Source of the DNA: Pilasporangium apinafurcum | Lineage: Eukaryota; Oomycota; Peronosporomycetes; Pythiales; Pythiaceae | Length of the DNA: 64,000 nucleotides | Assembly: GCA_001600495.1 (NCBI GenBank) | Contig: BCKE01000006.1 | Span: 79,912-143,911, forward strand | Direction: 5' to 3' | In this document: positions 29,870-38,981 of the stretch, one piece after another | Layout: every line of letters begins with the position of its first letter | Numbering within the stretch: the stretch's first letter is position 1 | The notes under the pieces: model-generated | Told to the model about the DNA's origin: nothing | Databases searched by the model: none | The model's input: the letters and a program-made list of their open reading frames with translations, nothing else | Made by a program: the position numbers and the translations under genes

Positions 29870-30277
29870 GGGTGCTATTATTTACACGGAGTAACAAAAT
29901 TTGTTATTAACACCGAGTAGAAAAAAATATTTGTAGCAATGAAGTACGATGATTGGACTAAAACTTGGACAGAGGGTAGTAATTGGCGGAAAACTTGGGT
30001 CAGAGGTTCTTGATTAACTAAAGCTTTACTTAACTTTTCTTGGAGTGGTGTGGATCTTGAAGGAAAGTATTTACTTGATGGCAAAATGAAGAATGGATTA
30101 GGACGAGGACTTTGTTCGTTTCCACTACATCTAAGCCTCCTTTATGTGTATGCCTATCTTTTACTTAAACTGATTCTTCATCCATCGGTGTCTAACATGC
30201 AACTGTTTAAATATTGTATTATTATTTTGCTACCTCATGTAAATAACAATTTTTACCCCGTGTAAATAACAGCACCC
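29870..30277. mobile_element. 408-bp MITE with ~50-bp terminal inverted repeats
   Basis: The left end GGGTGCTATTATTTACACGG and the right end read inward, GGGTGCTGTTATTTACACGG, match with one difference over 20 bp. Similarity continues to about 50 bp (GAGTAG block). The interior has no transposase frame. A GGG-type tip with long inverted repeats is compatible with PIF/Harbinger-like non-autonomous elements, but the flanks (AAT left, TAT right) do not show a clean 3-bp duplication, so the superfamily is uncertain. Confidence 0.65.
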
Positions 30278-30699
30278 TATTTTTATTGTCTCAAAATAAA
30301 AACAACTAAACATTTGGAGACAGGAAATTAATGTTCGAACCAACTTCATAAGGTGTTATTGACACAGACGCCTCCAACCACTTGATATTCTTCAATAAAT
30401 AATAGGAACATGTACCCGTTAACTCCTGTAACGCCTGTGAGAAGACCTGGTTGATTGAATATCCTGTCACCACAAGATTAATCAGGCTACCTCATAGCAA
30501 AAGCTGTTGCTACAATAGCAGATGTTTGGATTGTGGAAGACAAGGCAAACGAGATGTGGGACTGCTGACCATTTAACAAAAAAAAATCCTTCATTAGCAG
30601 CGTCATCGTGGACGAGTGCCAAACATACCATTCCATCCTTTTTTGTCATTTCTCAGAATGTTATTTGCTAGTTATTAATGGCCATTAATCATTATTGTT
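30278..30699. other. Intergenic between MITE and Fanzor remnant
   Basis: About 420 bp with no gene recognised. It may include more of the 3' side of the Fanzor element, but no copy elsewhere in the window confirms this. Confidence 0.35.
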
Positions 30700-31190
30700 G
30701 GGGTCCGACTTAACTAACAAAAGTTAGCTTAGACTAGACACCGCGGAGTAGGCGTCTCCGACATCTGGACTCGATGAGTCCAGGAGAGTAGATGTTCATT
30801 CTTAAGAAAGATGTTCCTCGCAACATTGGCATCCCTATCGAGAACGAACTTGCAGTGAGGACACTGAAAAACTTTCTGATGCTCAATCGTGTGGTTGATT
30901 CTCCCACACTGAGAACAAGCCTTTGTTGTAAAGTGTTCCTTACAGTCGTATGTGTGATGCTTGCCTTCCTTTCGCACCAATACTACCATGTCACATTTTC
31001 TGGACAGTCACTTTGATTCTCCACGCACTCGATCTTCTCGGGCATGCACTGTCATCGCTTCGTATCCGTTCTTGAAAAGAAGAATGGCGTTCATTGCGGA
31101 GAATTGAAAACAAGTTTCTGCTTCTATCGATAGAGAGGAAAAAATAGGTCAAAGTATATCCCATCGGTGGGAGAAATGGGGGAATAAAGG
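30700..31190 (-). mobile_element. Fanzor (eukaryotic TnpB homologue) remnant B, with C-terminal coding segment 30729-30989
   Basis: The minus-strand frame 30729-30989 encodes KEHFTTKACSQCG, then FQCPHCKFVLDRDANVARN. This is the TnpB/Fanzor C-terminus: the RuvC-II Glu (in KEHF), a CxxC...CxxC zinc ribbon, and the RuvC-III Asp in DRDxNxARN. Fanzors are RNA-guided nucleases encoded by eukaryotic transposons. The rest of the protein upstream (31000-31190, minus) is decayed and frame-shifted. The sequence of 31005-31190 is shared with relics at 41 and 46.5 kb. The relic ends 215 bp before the XRN1 start, within its likely promoter. A fragment, not an active element. Confidence 0.8.
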
Positions 31191-31404
31191 TTAAAAACGA
31201 CCTTCACTCACTGATTTGGAAAAGAAACTTGCGGACGAGAACAAAGAGGAAAAGGGTACACTTGGGTTACGTTATAACCAACAACAAACACAAAAGTAAC
31301 CCCAACAGCTCAGTTACAGAATCATCACCAAAGGGAAACGCGCTGCGTGCGAGAGTGAAGTGAGTATTGCATCGATTCGATCGATTTGTTTAGCATTGTA
31401 GAAG

Positions 31405-34400
31405 ATGGGAATTCCGCGCTTCTATCGTTATATGTCGGAGCGATATCCGCTGATCAACCAGCCGATATCGGACGTGTCACTTTTGCCGGAGTTTGACTGT
31501 TTCTATCTCGACATGAACGGCATCATTCACAACTGCACACACTCAGAGAGCGACGACGAGATGAGCAAATTGAGTCTGCCTGCACAGCTGCATGGTATCT
31601 TCACGTACATGGATCGACTGATCACACATATCATCAAGCCCAAGCAGCTCGTGTATATCGCTATCGATGGAGTTGCCCCACGTGCCAAATTGAACCAGCA
31701 GCGCTCGCGGCGGTTCCGCGCTGGTTTGGAGCGACAGGAAGCTATTCTCAAAGAACAACAGCTACAGATTAAACTCGAAGATGAGAAGAATGGTATAAGA
31801 CAGACGAGTAGCGGCGGCGCCAACAAATTTGATTCAAATTGCATTACCCCCGGCACGGAATTTTTGGACCAACTATCGGCACATTTGGTGTATTTCGTGC
31901 GATACAAGATGAAAACAGACCCGTTATGGGCCCGTTTAGAGGTTTTTTTCTCTGGAAGTGAAGTTCCTGGTGAGGGGGAGCACAAAATCGTGGAATTCAT
32001 TCGTCACCGGAAGATGACACCAGGGTATGATGCCAATGTTCGGCACTGCATGTATGGTAGTGATGCGGATCTGATGCTGTTAGGATTAATGACCCACGAG
32101 CCTCATTTTACACTTGTACGAGAGGTTGTTGTGTGGGGAAATCACAAACAGAAAGTTGCACCGAAGAAAATTCAAGAACAAGAATGGCAGTTGGTACATT
32201 TAAGTCTCTTTCGAGAGTACCTAATGATGGAAATGCGTGTTGTAGAACCGTTGGATGGCGAACGAATGCTGGACGATTTTATTCTGCTGACATTCCTACT
32301 GGGAAATGATTTCATTCCTCACAGTCCCACGTTAGAGATCAGTGAAGATGCGATTCCGTTATTGCTGCAGGTCTATCGTGAGCTGTTGGAGCGCCATGGT
32401 GGACAATATCTGACTCAGAATGGCAAGTTGATCAATTTGAACTTATTGCAGGAACTATTCCATGAAATTGGCAGTAGAGAAGAGGATATTTTGATTAATC
32501 GAGCCTTGGAGGAAAGTAAGAAACGATCACATCGACACGGACCGAAGAAGAACTCCGTGACGACCCATGACGTGGTGGAAGAAGATGTCCAAAGAGCGAT
32601 ACTCGCTCTTCGAGACGATGACGATGATGATAACGACCTTCCTCCTCCATTGCTCGATGATAATGATGAGTACAACGATAATGAGTATGATGATGATGAC
32701 GAAGCTGATGACGAAGACGAAATACGAGATGAAATGGCCTTGCTGGAAGCACTGGATGGGGAATTGGAGACAAAACTAGCACTAGAACTCGAAGAGGAAG
32801 AGCATGAGCTACTAAAATTGACAGGCAGTGAAAGTTTCCAAGACACAAAGCGCCAGTACTATGAGCGCAAGTTTAAGATCAGCCCCACCAATAGTGATGC
32901 AAGCAACCTCGATTTGGAACAAGTCAAGAAACATTATCTGGAAGCACTCATGTGGTGTTTGGCATATTATTTCCAAGGACCACCATCCTGGTCATGGTTT
33001 TATCCCTACCATTATGCTCCAATGATTTCGGATTTGATTAATATCGAAGCTGTTACAACACATATCTCCTTCAACAACAATCCAGAAACAGATGGACCAT
33101 TGCTTCCATTCGAGCAACTCATGGCGAATCTGCCAGCTTCGAGCGCACATCTAGTGCCATCGCCGTATCGATTCCTCATGATGTCTCCATTGTCGCCCAT
33201 CAAACACTTTTATCCTGAAAAATTTGAGATTGACATGGAAGGCAAGCGTAATGCCTGGGAAGGTGTGAACATCCTACCGTTCATTGACGTAGTGCTGTTG
33301 AAAGACGCCATTGCTCAATATTGCCCAGACTCAAGGCTGTCTAAAGCTGAAAGAAAGCGAAATCAACTGAAGATGCTGCCTCTTCGAATTGTGAGAGACG
33401 GGAGCGTAGTGGAGACCCTCCATTCCACCCTTCCAGGCGTAGTTGGATTTCCCGATGTTCCATTTTGTAACACACGTGTCGAGGATTATCGCCTACCACC
33501 CATCACAGCTCACGGCGGCCAGTTTCAGAGCAGACTCATGGACGGTGTTCAACTGCCGATGGCTGGATTCCCGTCACTGTATACGGTCCCGCTAGAATCT
33601 GTTCGTATATCAAATATCCAAGTTAACTGCTTTGGCATGAACTCACGCAAGGCATCTTTAATACTGCAGCTTCCTCCAACCATCACTGGCGTGGATGGCG
33701 CGGTAGACCCTCCAGAGTTGTTAGGTAGAACTGTTCTAGTGAACTGGCCAAACTTGCATGAAGCTTATGTCACCGGCGTCAGCACTTTGGCGGGTGAGTA
33801 TCGATTGTATTCAAAGAGAGGCCGAGAAAGTGAAATCATGTTCATTCCTTATGATGACGAGAAGAAGAGTGCCTGGGCATATTATGCACAAACTGAAGTT
33901 GTGAAGCTGTTGTCTGGACGTGGTACCCCAGGAAGTGGTGGCATTGATCTTGGCAACACTGGCATCGCTGCTGTTTTGCATGTCCTGCCACTACAGGGTA
34001 TGGTGTCAAACCCACATACTGGAGCGATTGAAAAGAAATTTGGAGAAACAGAAGCTCTAGTCCCGATCCAGTTGGCTGTTGTCAATCGAAAATTACACGA
34101 TCCCAGATTCCAGGAAACACATGCAATGCCGTTAGCAAAACGGTTTCCGTTAAATTCGGTTGCGTTAATCACGAATGGACCTTGGCTGGGTTGTATGGCA
34201 GTAGTGAAGACGCACCACGAAGATTCGTACCAAGTTAGCGTACATGTGAACACAATTGACATGGAACCACCTTTCGGCTACGTGATTGCAAACCAAATCA
34301 CAGAGAGATACTTCCCTGGTCACATGGTCGCCCAAAATCTCAAGATCACTCCGACAACATTGGGCATATTAACGAGCAGCGTTGTCGTGAAACCAGGTGA

Positions 34401-36417
34401 TCATGAAATTGGTCTTAATCTTCGTTTTCGAAAGGATCTCTTGCTTCCAGGCTACTGTCGTCTCGTAAACAGGTCATCAAGCCGTTATCAAGATTATTCG
34501 ACCAATAACAGTGATGATGCAAGCGTGTGGAGGAGAGGAGATATTGTGAAGATTGTTGGCAGCGGTGCGTTTTCAGAGGCTTCAACTACCTCTCAGCAAC
34601 AAAATAATGGTGGTGTCGATGGCATGGGAACAACGTGGGAGTACACCGAGCGGGCTTTCCAGTTGCTTGCTGCATATAAAACCGAATTTCCGGATGTTGT
34701 CGCCAGACTGGATAAACTTCCATTTGCCAAGAGCTACAAAGGAAAAGATCTTTTCGGCGTCGAAGACAGCAAGGATATTGACATCAAGGCAGAAGTAATA
34801 AAGCAATGGATTGATCAACAGAAACTAGGCAAGAAAGATCACTCCAAACATATTCCCGTTTCCTCGCAATACATCCCACTCACTGCGATACTCGCGATGG
34901 AAGCTGCAGGTGCGCTTCGTGCCACTGAACGAAAAAGGGCTGCAGCGCAACACAAACAAAATCCGGTAGTAGCGACAATCCCTGCCTCAGATTTATTCCT
35001 TCCTAATCCGTTGGTAAATCAAGATTTGACCGGTCGAGAGGTTTCACGGCGCGCGTCGAAGAACCCGGGTGCACCACGTTTAGGGGATCGTGTTATCAAC
35101 ATCAGTGCTCGTGGAGTGCCATTTGGCCATCGTGGGACGGTTGTGGCAACTCATGTGAGCAGCAAGTGTGTAGAAGTGCTGTTTGATGAAAGCTTTACAG
35201 GAGGCGAGCCACTTTATGGAACTAGAAGCATTGATCGGGGCAAAATTGTACCATGGAACAATGTTCTCTGTGTATCAACACCTCCAGATACTCCTTTGAG
35301 TCAGAACAGAAATGGAAACAGAGCCGGGTATATTCAAAAGTCGAACACACCGAAGATAGATCCTTCTAAGATGCCTCCTATAGGAAGACCCCGTTCGAAG
35401 CCGAATAACAGGCATCAGAGCACTAGGAGAGACCAGGCTGCCGCACCGGTCGCTGTTCCTGTTTCTTCAGAAGTTGGAATTACAACAACACCTCCTGCAG
35501 CTCCTCTTCCCAATGAATTCCCAGCCCCACCAGATGCTCAGAAAATCCAAATGTTGATCTCGAAATGGAGTCATAAAGGAACTGAAGCGACCCCAACTAG
35601 CAATAATAAGCAGACTGACAGATCAACCAGTGAAAATTTCCAGGGAGAGGAGTTACCTACGGAACAAGAGTCAATTGAGCCGTCGGTGGCAGCATTTTTT
35701 AATAGCCACACCGCCCACCATGCAGAAACTGAACCAATTGCGCCATCAGTGGCAGCATTTTTCTCAGCTGCTCAGCCTGATGCTGGTGCGGTATTACATC
35801 CTCCAGCAAATTCAGTCATGGGTCTATTTCCTCACAACTATGGAAATCCACAAGGGCATCACTTGTTAACACCTCCATTGCCGATGGGCTACGCTCCAAA
35901 CCACACCAGGTACCTAGTTCCATTCCCACAGCAGCAACCCCATGGGTTTATTAATCCGTATCACACGCACATGCCACCACCTCCACCTGCTTCGTTTACG
36001 CCACAGCATCCCTACTCAGTTGATGCTGGTCAAGGTACCACTTTTTACCCAGCACCAATGCCTCAAACCCTGTCTGAAGCTGAATATCCTCCCCTATCAG
36101 CAGCACAGGGAAACGGACAAAAGAAGTCCTATATGATGAAGAACAACGACAGTAATGTAGCAACCGAAGCACGTTCATCGGAGAAGAAAAAGATGTCTCG
36201 TGGCAAGTCCCAATCAAAGGGAAAGAGAAATCAAGCGGCAGCAAAAGCTGAAGATAGTGAAGGTCTCCTACAGACCCCTAATAAGATCACCTCTGCACCG
36301 AAATCTCAAAGAGTATGGGTGCCGAAAACCGCAGAAGCTCCAACGAAGCCGGGTGGCGCGCCGTCGCTACTCATGCCAGCACAAATTTTGAGGCATCAGC
36401 AGAAGCAACAGCAGTAA
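31405..36417 (+). CDS. XRN1: 5'-3' exoribonuclease XRN1
   Basis: An intronless frame of 1670 residues (human XRN1 about 1700) starts at ATG 31405 with MGIPRFYRYMSERYPLI, the expected N-terminus. Catalytic acidic residues lie in LDMNGIIHNCTH, IAIDGVAPRAKLNQQRSRRF, VPGEGEHKI, YGSDADLMLLGL and LLGNDFIPH. An acidic insertion of mainly Asp/Glu lies at about residues 408-445. The middle carries the XRN1 D1-D3/SH3-like regions. The C-terminal 320 residues are Pro/Gln-rich, probably disordered, with two copies of PSVAAFF (about 1429 and 1451) and a Lys-rich end. XRN1 degrades decapped mRNA in cytoplasmic bodies; the short linear motifs could recruit decapping or deadenylation partners. An intronless gene of this size is typical of oomycetes. 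Confidence 0.95.
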   Translation: MGIPRFYRYMSERYPLINQPISDVSLLPEFDCFYLDMNGIIHNCTHSESDDEMSKLSLPAQLHGIFTYMDRLITHIIKPKQLVYIAIDGVAPRAKLNQQRSRRFRAGLERQEAILKEQQLQIKLEDEKNGIRQTSSGGANKFDSNCITPGTEFLDQLSAHLVYFVRYKMKTDPLWARLEVFFSGSEVPGEGEHKIVEFIRHRKMTPGYDANVRHCMYGSDADLMLLGLMTHEPHFTLVREVVVWGNHKQKVAPKKIQEQEWQLVHLSLFREYLMMEMRVVEPLDGERMLDDFILLTFLLGNDFIPHSPTLEISEDAIPLLLQVYRELLERHGGQYLTQNGKLINLNLLQELFHEIGSREEDILINRALEESKKRSHRHGPKKNSVTTHDVVEEDVQRAILALRDDDDDDNDLPPPLLDDNDEYNDNEYDDDDEADDEDEIRDEMALLEALDGELETKLALELEEEEHELLKLTGSESFQDTKRQYYERKFKISPTNSDASNLDLEQVKKHYLEALMWCLAYYFQGPPSWSWFYPYHYAPMISDLINIEAVTTHISFNNNPETDGPLLPFEQLMANLPASSAHLVPSPYRFLMMSPLSPIKHFYPEKFEIDMEGKRNAWEGVNILPFIDVVLLKDAIAQYCPDSRLSKAERKRNQLKMLPLRIVRDGSVVETLHSTLPGVVGFPDVPFCNTRVEDYRLPPITAHGGQFQSRLMDGVQLPMAGFPSLYTVPLESVRISNIQVNCFGMNSRKASLILQLPPTITGVDGAVDPPELLGRTVLVNWPNLHEAYVTGVSTLAGEYRLYSKRGRESEIMFIPYDDEKKSAWAYYAQTEVVKLLSGRGTPGSGGIDLGNTGIAAVLHVLPLQGMVSNPHTGAIEKKFGETEALVPIQLAVVNRKLHDPRFQETHAMPLAKRFPLNSVALITNGPWLGCMAVVKTHHEDSYQVSVHVNTIDMEPPFGYVIANQITERYFPGHMVAQNLKITPTTLGILTSSVVVKPGDHEIGLNLRFRKDLLLPGYCRLVNRSSSRYQDYSTNNSDDASVWRRGDIVKIVGSGAFSEASTTSQQQNNGGVDGMGTTWEYTERAFQLLAAYKTEFPDVVARLDKLPFAKSYKGKDLFGVEDSKDIDIKAEVIKQWIDQQKLGKKDHSKHIPVSSQYIPLTAILAMEAAGALRATERKRAAAQHKQNPVVATIPASDLFLPNPLVNQDLTGREVSRRASKNPGAPRLGDRVINISARGVPFGHRGTVVATHVSSKCVEVLFDESFTGGEPLYGTRSIDRGKIVPWNNVLCVSTPPDTPLSQNRNGNRAGYIQKSNTPKIDPSKMPPIGRPRSKPNNRHQSTRRDQAAAPVAVPVSSEVGITTTPPAAPLPNEFPAPPDAQKIQMLISKWSHKGTEATPTSNNKQTDRSTSENFQGEELPTEQESIEPSVAAFFNSHTAHHAETEPIAPSVAAFFSAAQPDAGAVLHPPANSVMGLFPHNYGNPQGHHLLTPPLPMGYAPNHTRYLVPFPQQQPHGFINPYHTHMPPPPPASFTPQHPYSVDAGQGTTFYPAPMPQTLSEAEYPPLSAAQGNGQKKSYMMKNNDSNVATEARSSEKKKMSRGKSQSKGKRNQAAAKAEDSEGLLQTPNKITSAPKSQRVWVPKTAEAPTKPGGAPSLLMPAQILRHQQKQQQ

Positions 36418-36643
36418 ACTGGATTTTGTGTTGAAGAAAAGGAAAAGCAGACGACAAGCATATTGTGAAGAAAAAGAAAAATGCTAGATTGCTAAATATA
36501 CGGCATTGAGCTATTTTTATCCACGACCAAGAAGCTTCTCACCTTGATACTATTGAGAACAATCTCTGATTCTCGTGTGTCTTAAGGAAATCAAGAGCAC
36601 TCTGCTCTTTGACGCAAACATTCGAAAAGAACTTTAATTTCAA

Positions 36644-37296
36644 ATGGTGCTTACTGATGGAGTGCTGCCACCCATTCAAATGCGTCTGGATGGCTATGGT
36701 ATGGAACCACTTGATTATAGAGAGGATGTCTGACGACTCTTACTGAATCACGTATGAATGGAATGTGATCATTTTCGTTTTTTTTGATAGATCAACTGCC
36801 CAGAGGAGCAGCATATCGTGCCGTGAGAAGTCCACATACATCCGAACGCGTCAGTCCGTTCCCAAATAAAGATGACATACAGCGGACAGATTCAGAGAAA
36901 TCTATCGGGAGTTGCGGCGAGAATGACAAGTCTGGGCTCACACCAGCGTTCATGGAAACCGATCTAGCACGGCGTGCACAGAAACGAGTGACCGACCGCA
37001 AACGTACCGAGCTAGAGAAGAAGAACGAACAAGAAGCTCATCGTTTAAAAAAAGTCGAACAGGAAAAATTGAACAAAGAGGAGCAAAACCAAGTAAAGCA
37101 TCGCCGTCGAGCAGAGATTTACGCTCTCAATGCCATTTTGCGTCAAGTGCAGCAGGAGAAGATTGCCAAGTTTCTAGCAGCGCAGAAACAGCAACAAAAG
37201 CAACAAGAAGTACAGCAGCAGCGAATGGGAACTGACCAACCTGGCCCCGTTATTGATGGCCCCAGGCTACCATTTGTGCCGTCGATCGGCGTTTAA
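36644..37296 (+). CDS. Small basic coiled-coil protein, two exons
   Basis: Exon 1 is 36644-36698 (ATG, MVLTDGVLPPIQMRLDGY), intron 36699-36790 (92 bp, GTATGG...TTTGATAG), exon 2 36791-37296. Joining keeps the frame and gives 186 residues. I prefer this to starting within exon 2, where no ATG opens the frame. Residues about 75-165 form a Lys/Glu/Gln-rich coiled coil (RRAQKRVTDRKRTELEKK, RRRAEIYALNAILRQVQQ), ending in a Gln-rich run. I do not recognise the family. It follows XRN1 by 226 bp on the same strand. Confidence 0.65.
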
Positions 37297-38981
37297 CTTA
37301 TTGGAACAATGTGACTCACCTCCCAAGTGTGACCATAAATACGTTTTTCCATTATTTCGAGATTGAAGCCACTTCGAATTGCTCTTTGATAATGAGTACA
37401 GCAAACAATGGCGTTTCACACTATCTCCCAAAATACATGCAGTGGAGTGTCGTGAAGATGCCAAGCACACACCCATGTCGACAAATAGCTTCTCCCTGCT
37501 CTCTCGAATTCTGTTCGCACCGCTTCAACATCTTCATCTCTATTTTCCCAATGGCAAAGCCAACAACGCCCATCATTAACCATTAGCATGCATTTTCTTC
37601 CGCATACGACCCGTTTTTTTCATCATAGGTCCACCCATACCATGACAAAAACATTGAGTACAAACCATCGAAACGAGATGGAGGTAACACGTTGATGTAC
37701 AGCAATACGACCAACAATGTTGCGCAGTATTAGTGCAGGAGATTGAAATGGTACCACTAAGTCAAACACATTTATGCCAAAAGAGCTACCTAAAAATCCG
37801 TTTTGACCAAACATAATACCAAAAGAGGACCCTCAATCATTCAGAGGATAACGATAACAAATGAAAAAAGAAGATACAATAGCGACAGATACCAATACTA
37901 CGCTTTCCTTGTAACTAGTGGCCCACAGGCTGTATCAACATGGTGATGACACATGCGACAGCAATGCTCGGGAATAACCAGTACTAAAACTACATAGTGC
38001 ACCATTATATGCCTCCACCCACTGGACAAAGGTAGTGAGCAACGTGCCTACAGCATTGCACCTCGAAAATATCTCCATCGACACTCTTATTCGAAGCAAT
38101 CGAAACGCTCTCCTTGGAAAACCAGTAGTTACATGAACAGCCGCAGTAACTGAAATCTGTATGCCGGATCGTTCCATATGCACAATTTGTGCATCTACAA
38201 CCGATTATTGAAGAGCTCTACATGCACAAACGTGGGATTCAACGCACCTGTGCTATTCAGACAGTGCTGCAGCAATTCATGGAATGGATGGACTCATGGA
38301 GCGCATTTTTCGACAGGTATCTTCCATGCGAATGGACAGAGGGATACAGTACAAGGTGAGGAGCCCCGGCTCATCTCCTCCCTACAGTCGTTGGCTAAAT
38401 CTGCGTTTGGGAAAGTATTTTTGGCCAATCAAAGAGATTTTCATCCTCGTTCTGGCCTGATGCTTGGGATGTGGTGTCCTACTCTTTGTGCTTCCCAGGC
38501 ATTCTGGGTTTTCTTCAGGATTCCATGATCCTTTCACGTTTCCACCATTTTCGCATATCGTTTCCGTGCACAATATTTTTGTTTGTTCGTTTTTTAGCAA
38601 CCTCATTTTACCATGGATTCTAGAAGTATCGGAATATTTCCTTCACTTTTCTGTGAATTGTAGGTGTGGTTTTTTTTCATTTTGTTGCTTGAGCTCAGAC
38701 CATCAACCAGAAAAAAATTCCCTTTTCACTGGCGTCTTCGAATCAGAGGAGAGCGAGATTGTTGGATGTTTAAAACAATTATACTTGTAATTTGTATATC
38801 TTCCGAGAAACCAGGTGCTGTTTCTTACATCTTGCTCCCCTCCTCTCTGATTCGTTTGACTGACAGCTGACTTCAGGAACACGAGGAGCACCAACCCAAA
38901 GAAATCCTCACTTCTGATTGCCTCACTCCTGTGTATCTGTCGATCTGCTAAGCAAAGGAAGCTCACGCGCTGTCTGTCTAT
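37297..38981. other. Intergenic, 1.7 kb, possible decayed membrane-protein fragments
   Basis: A plus-strand frame near 38170-38360 (contains EELYMHKRGIQRTC and FMEWMDSWSAFFDRYL) and another near 38400-38620 with a hydrophobic stretch (EIFILVLA, stop, CLGCGVLLFVL) look protein-like but are broken. They might be exons of an unrecognised gene or a pseudogene. No family was identified. The last 200 bp are the promoter side of the mannosyltransferase at 38982. Confidence 0.3.

Noticed and set aside
30792-31016. Plus-strand ORF across the Fanzor relic
   Set aside because: It is the antisense shadow of the zinc-ribbon coding segment.
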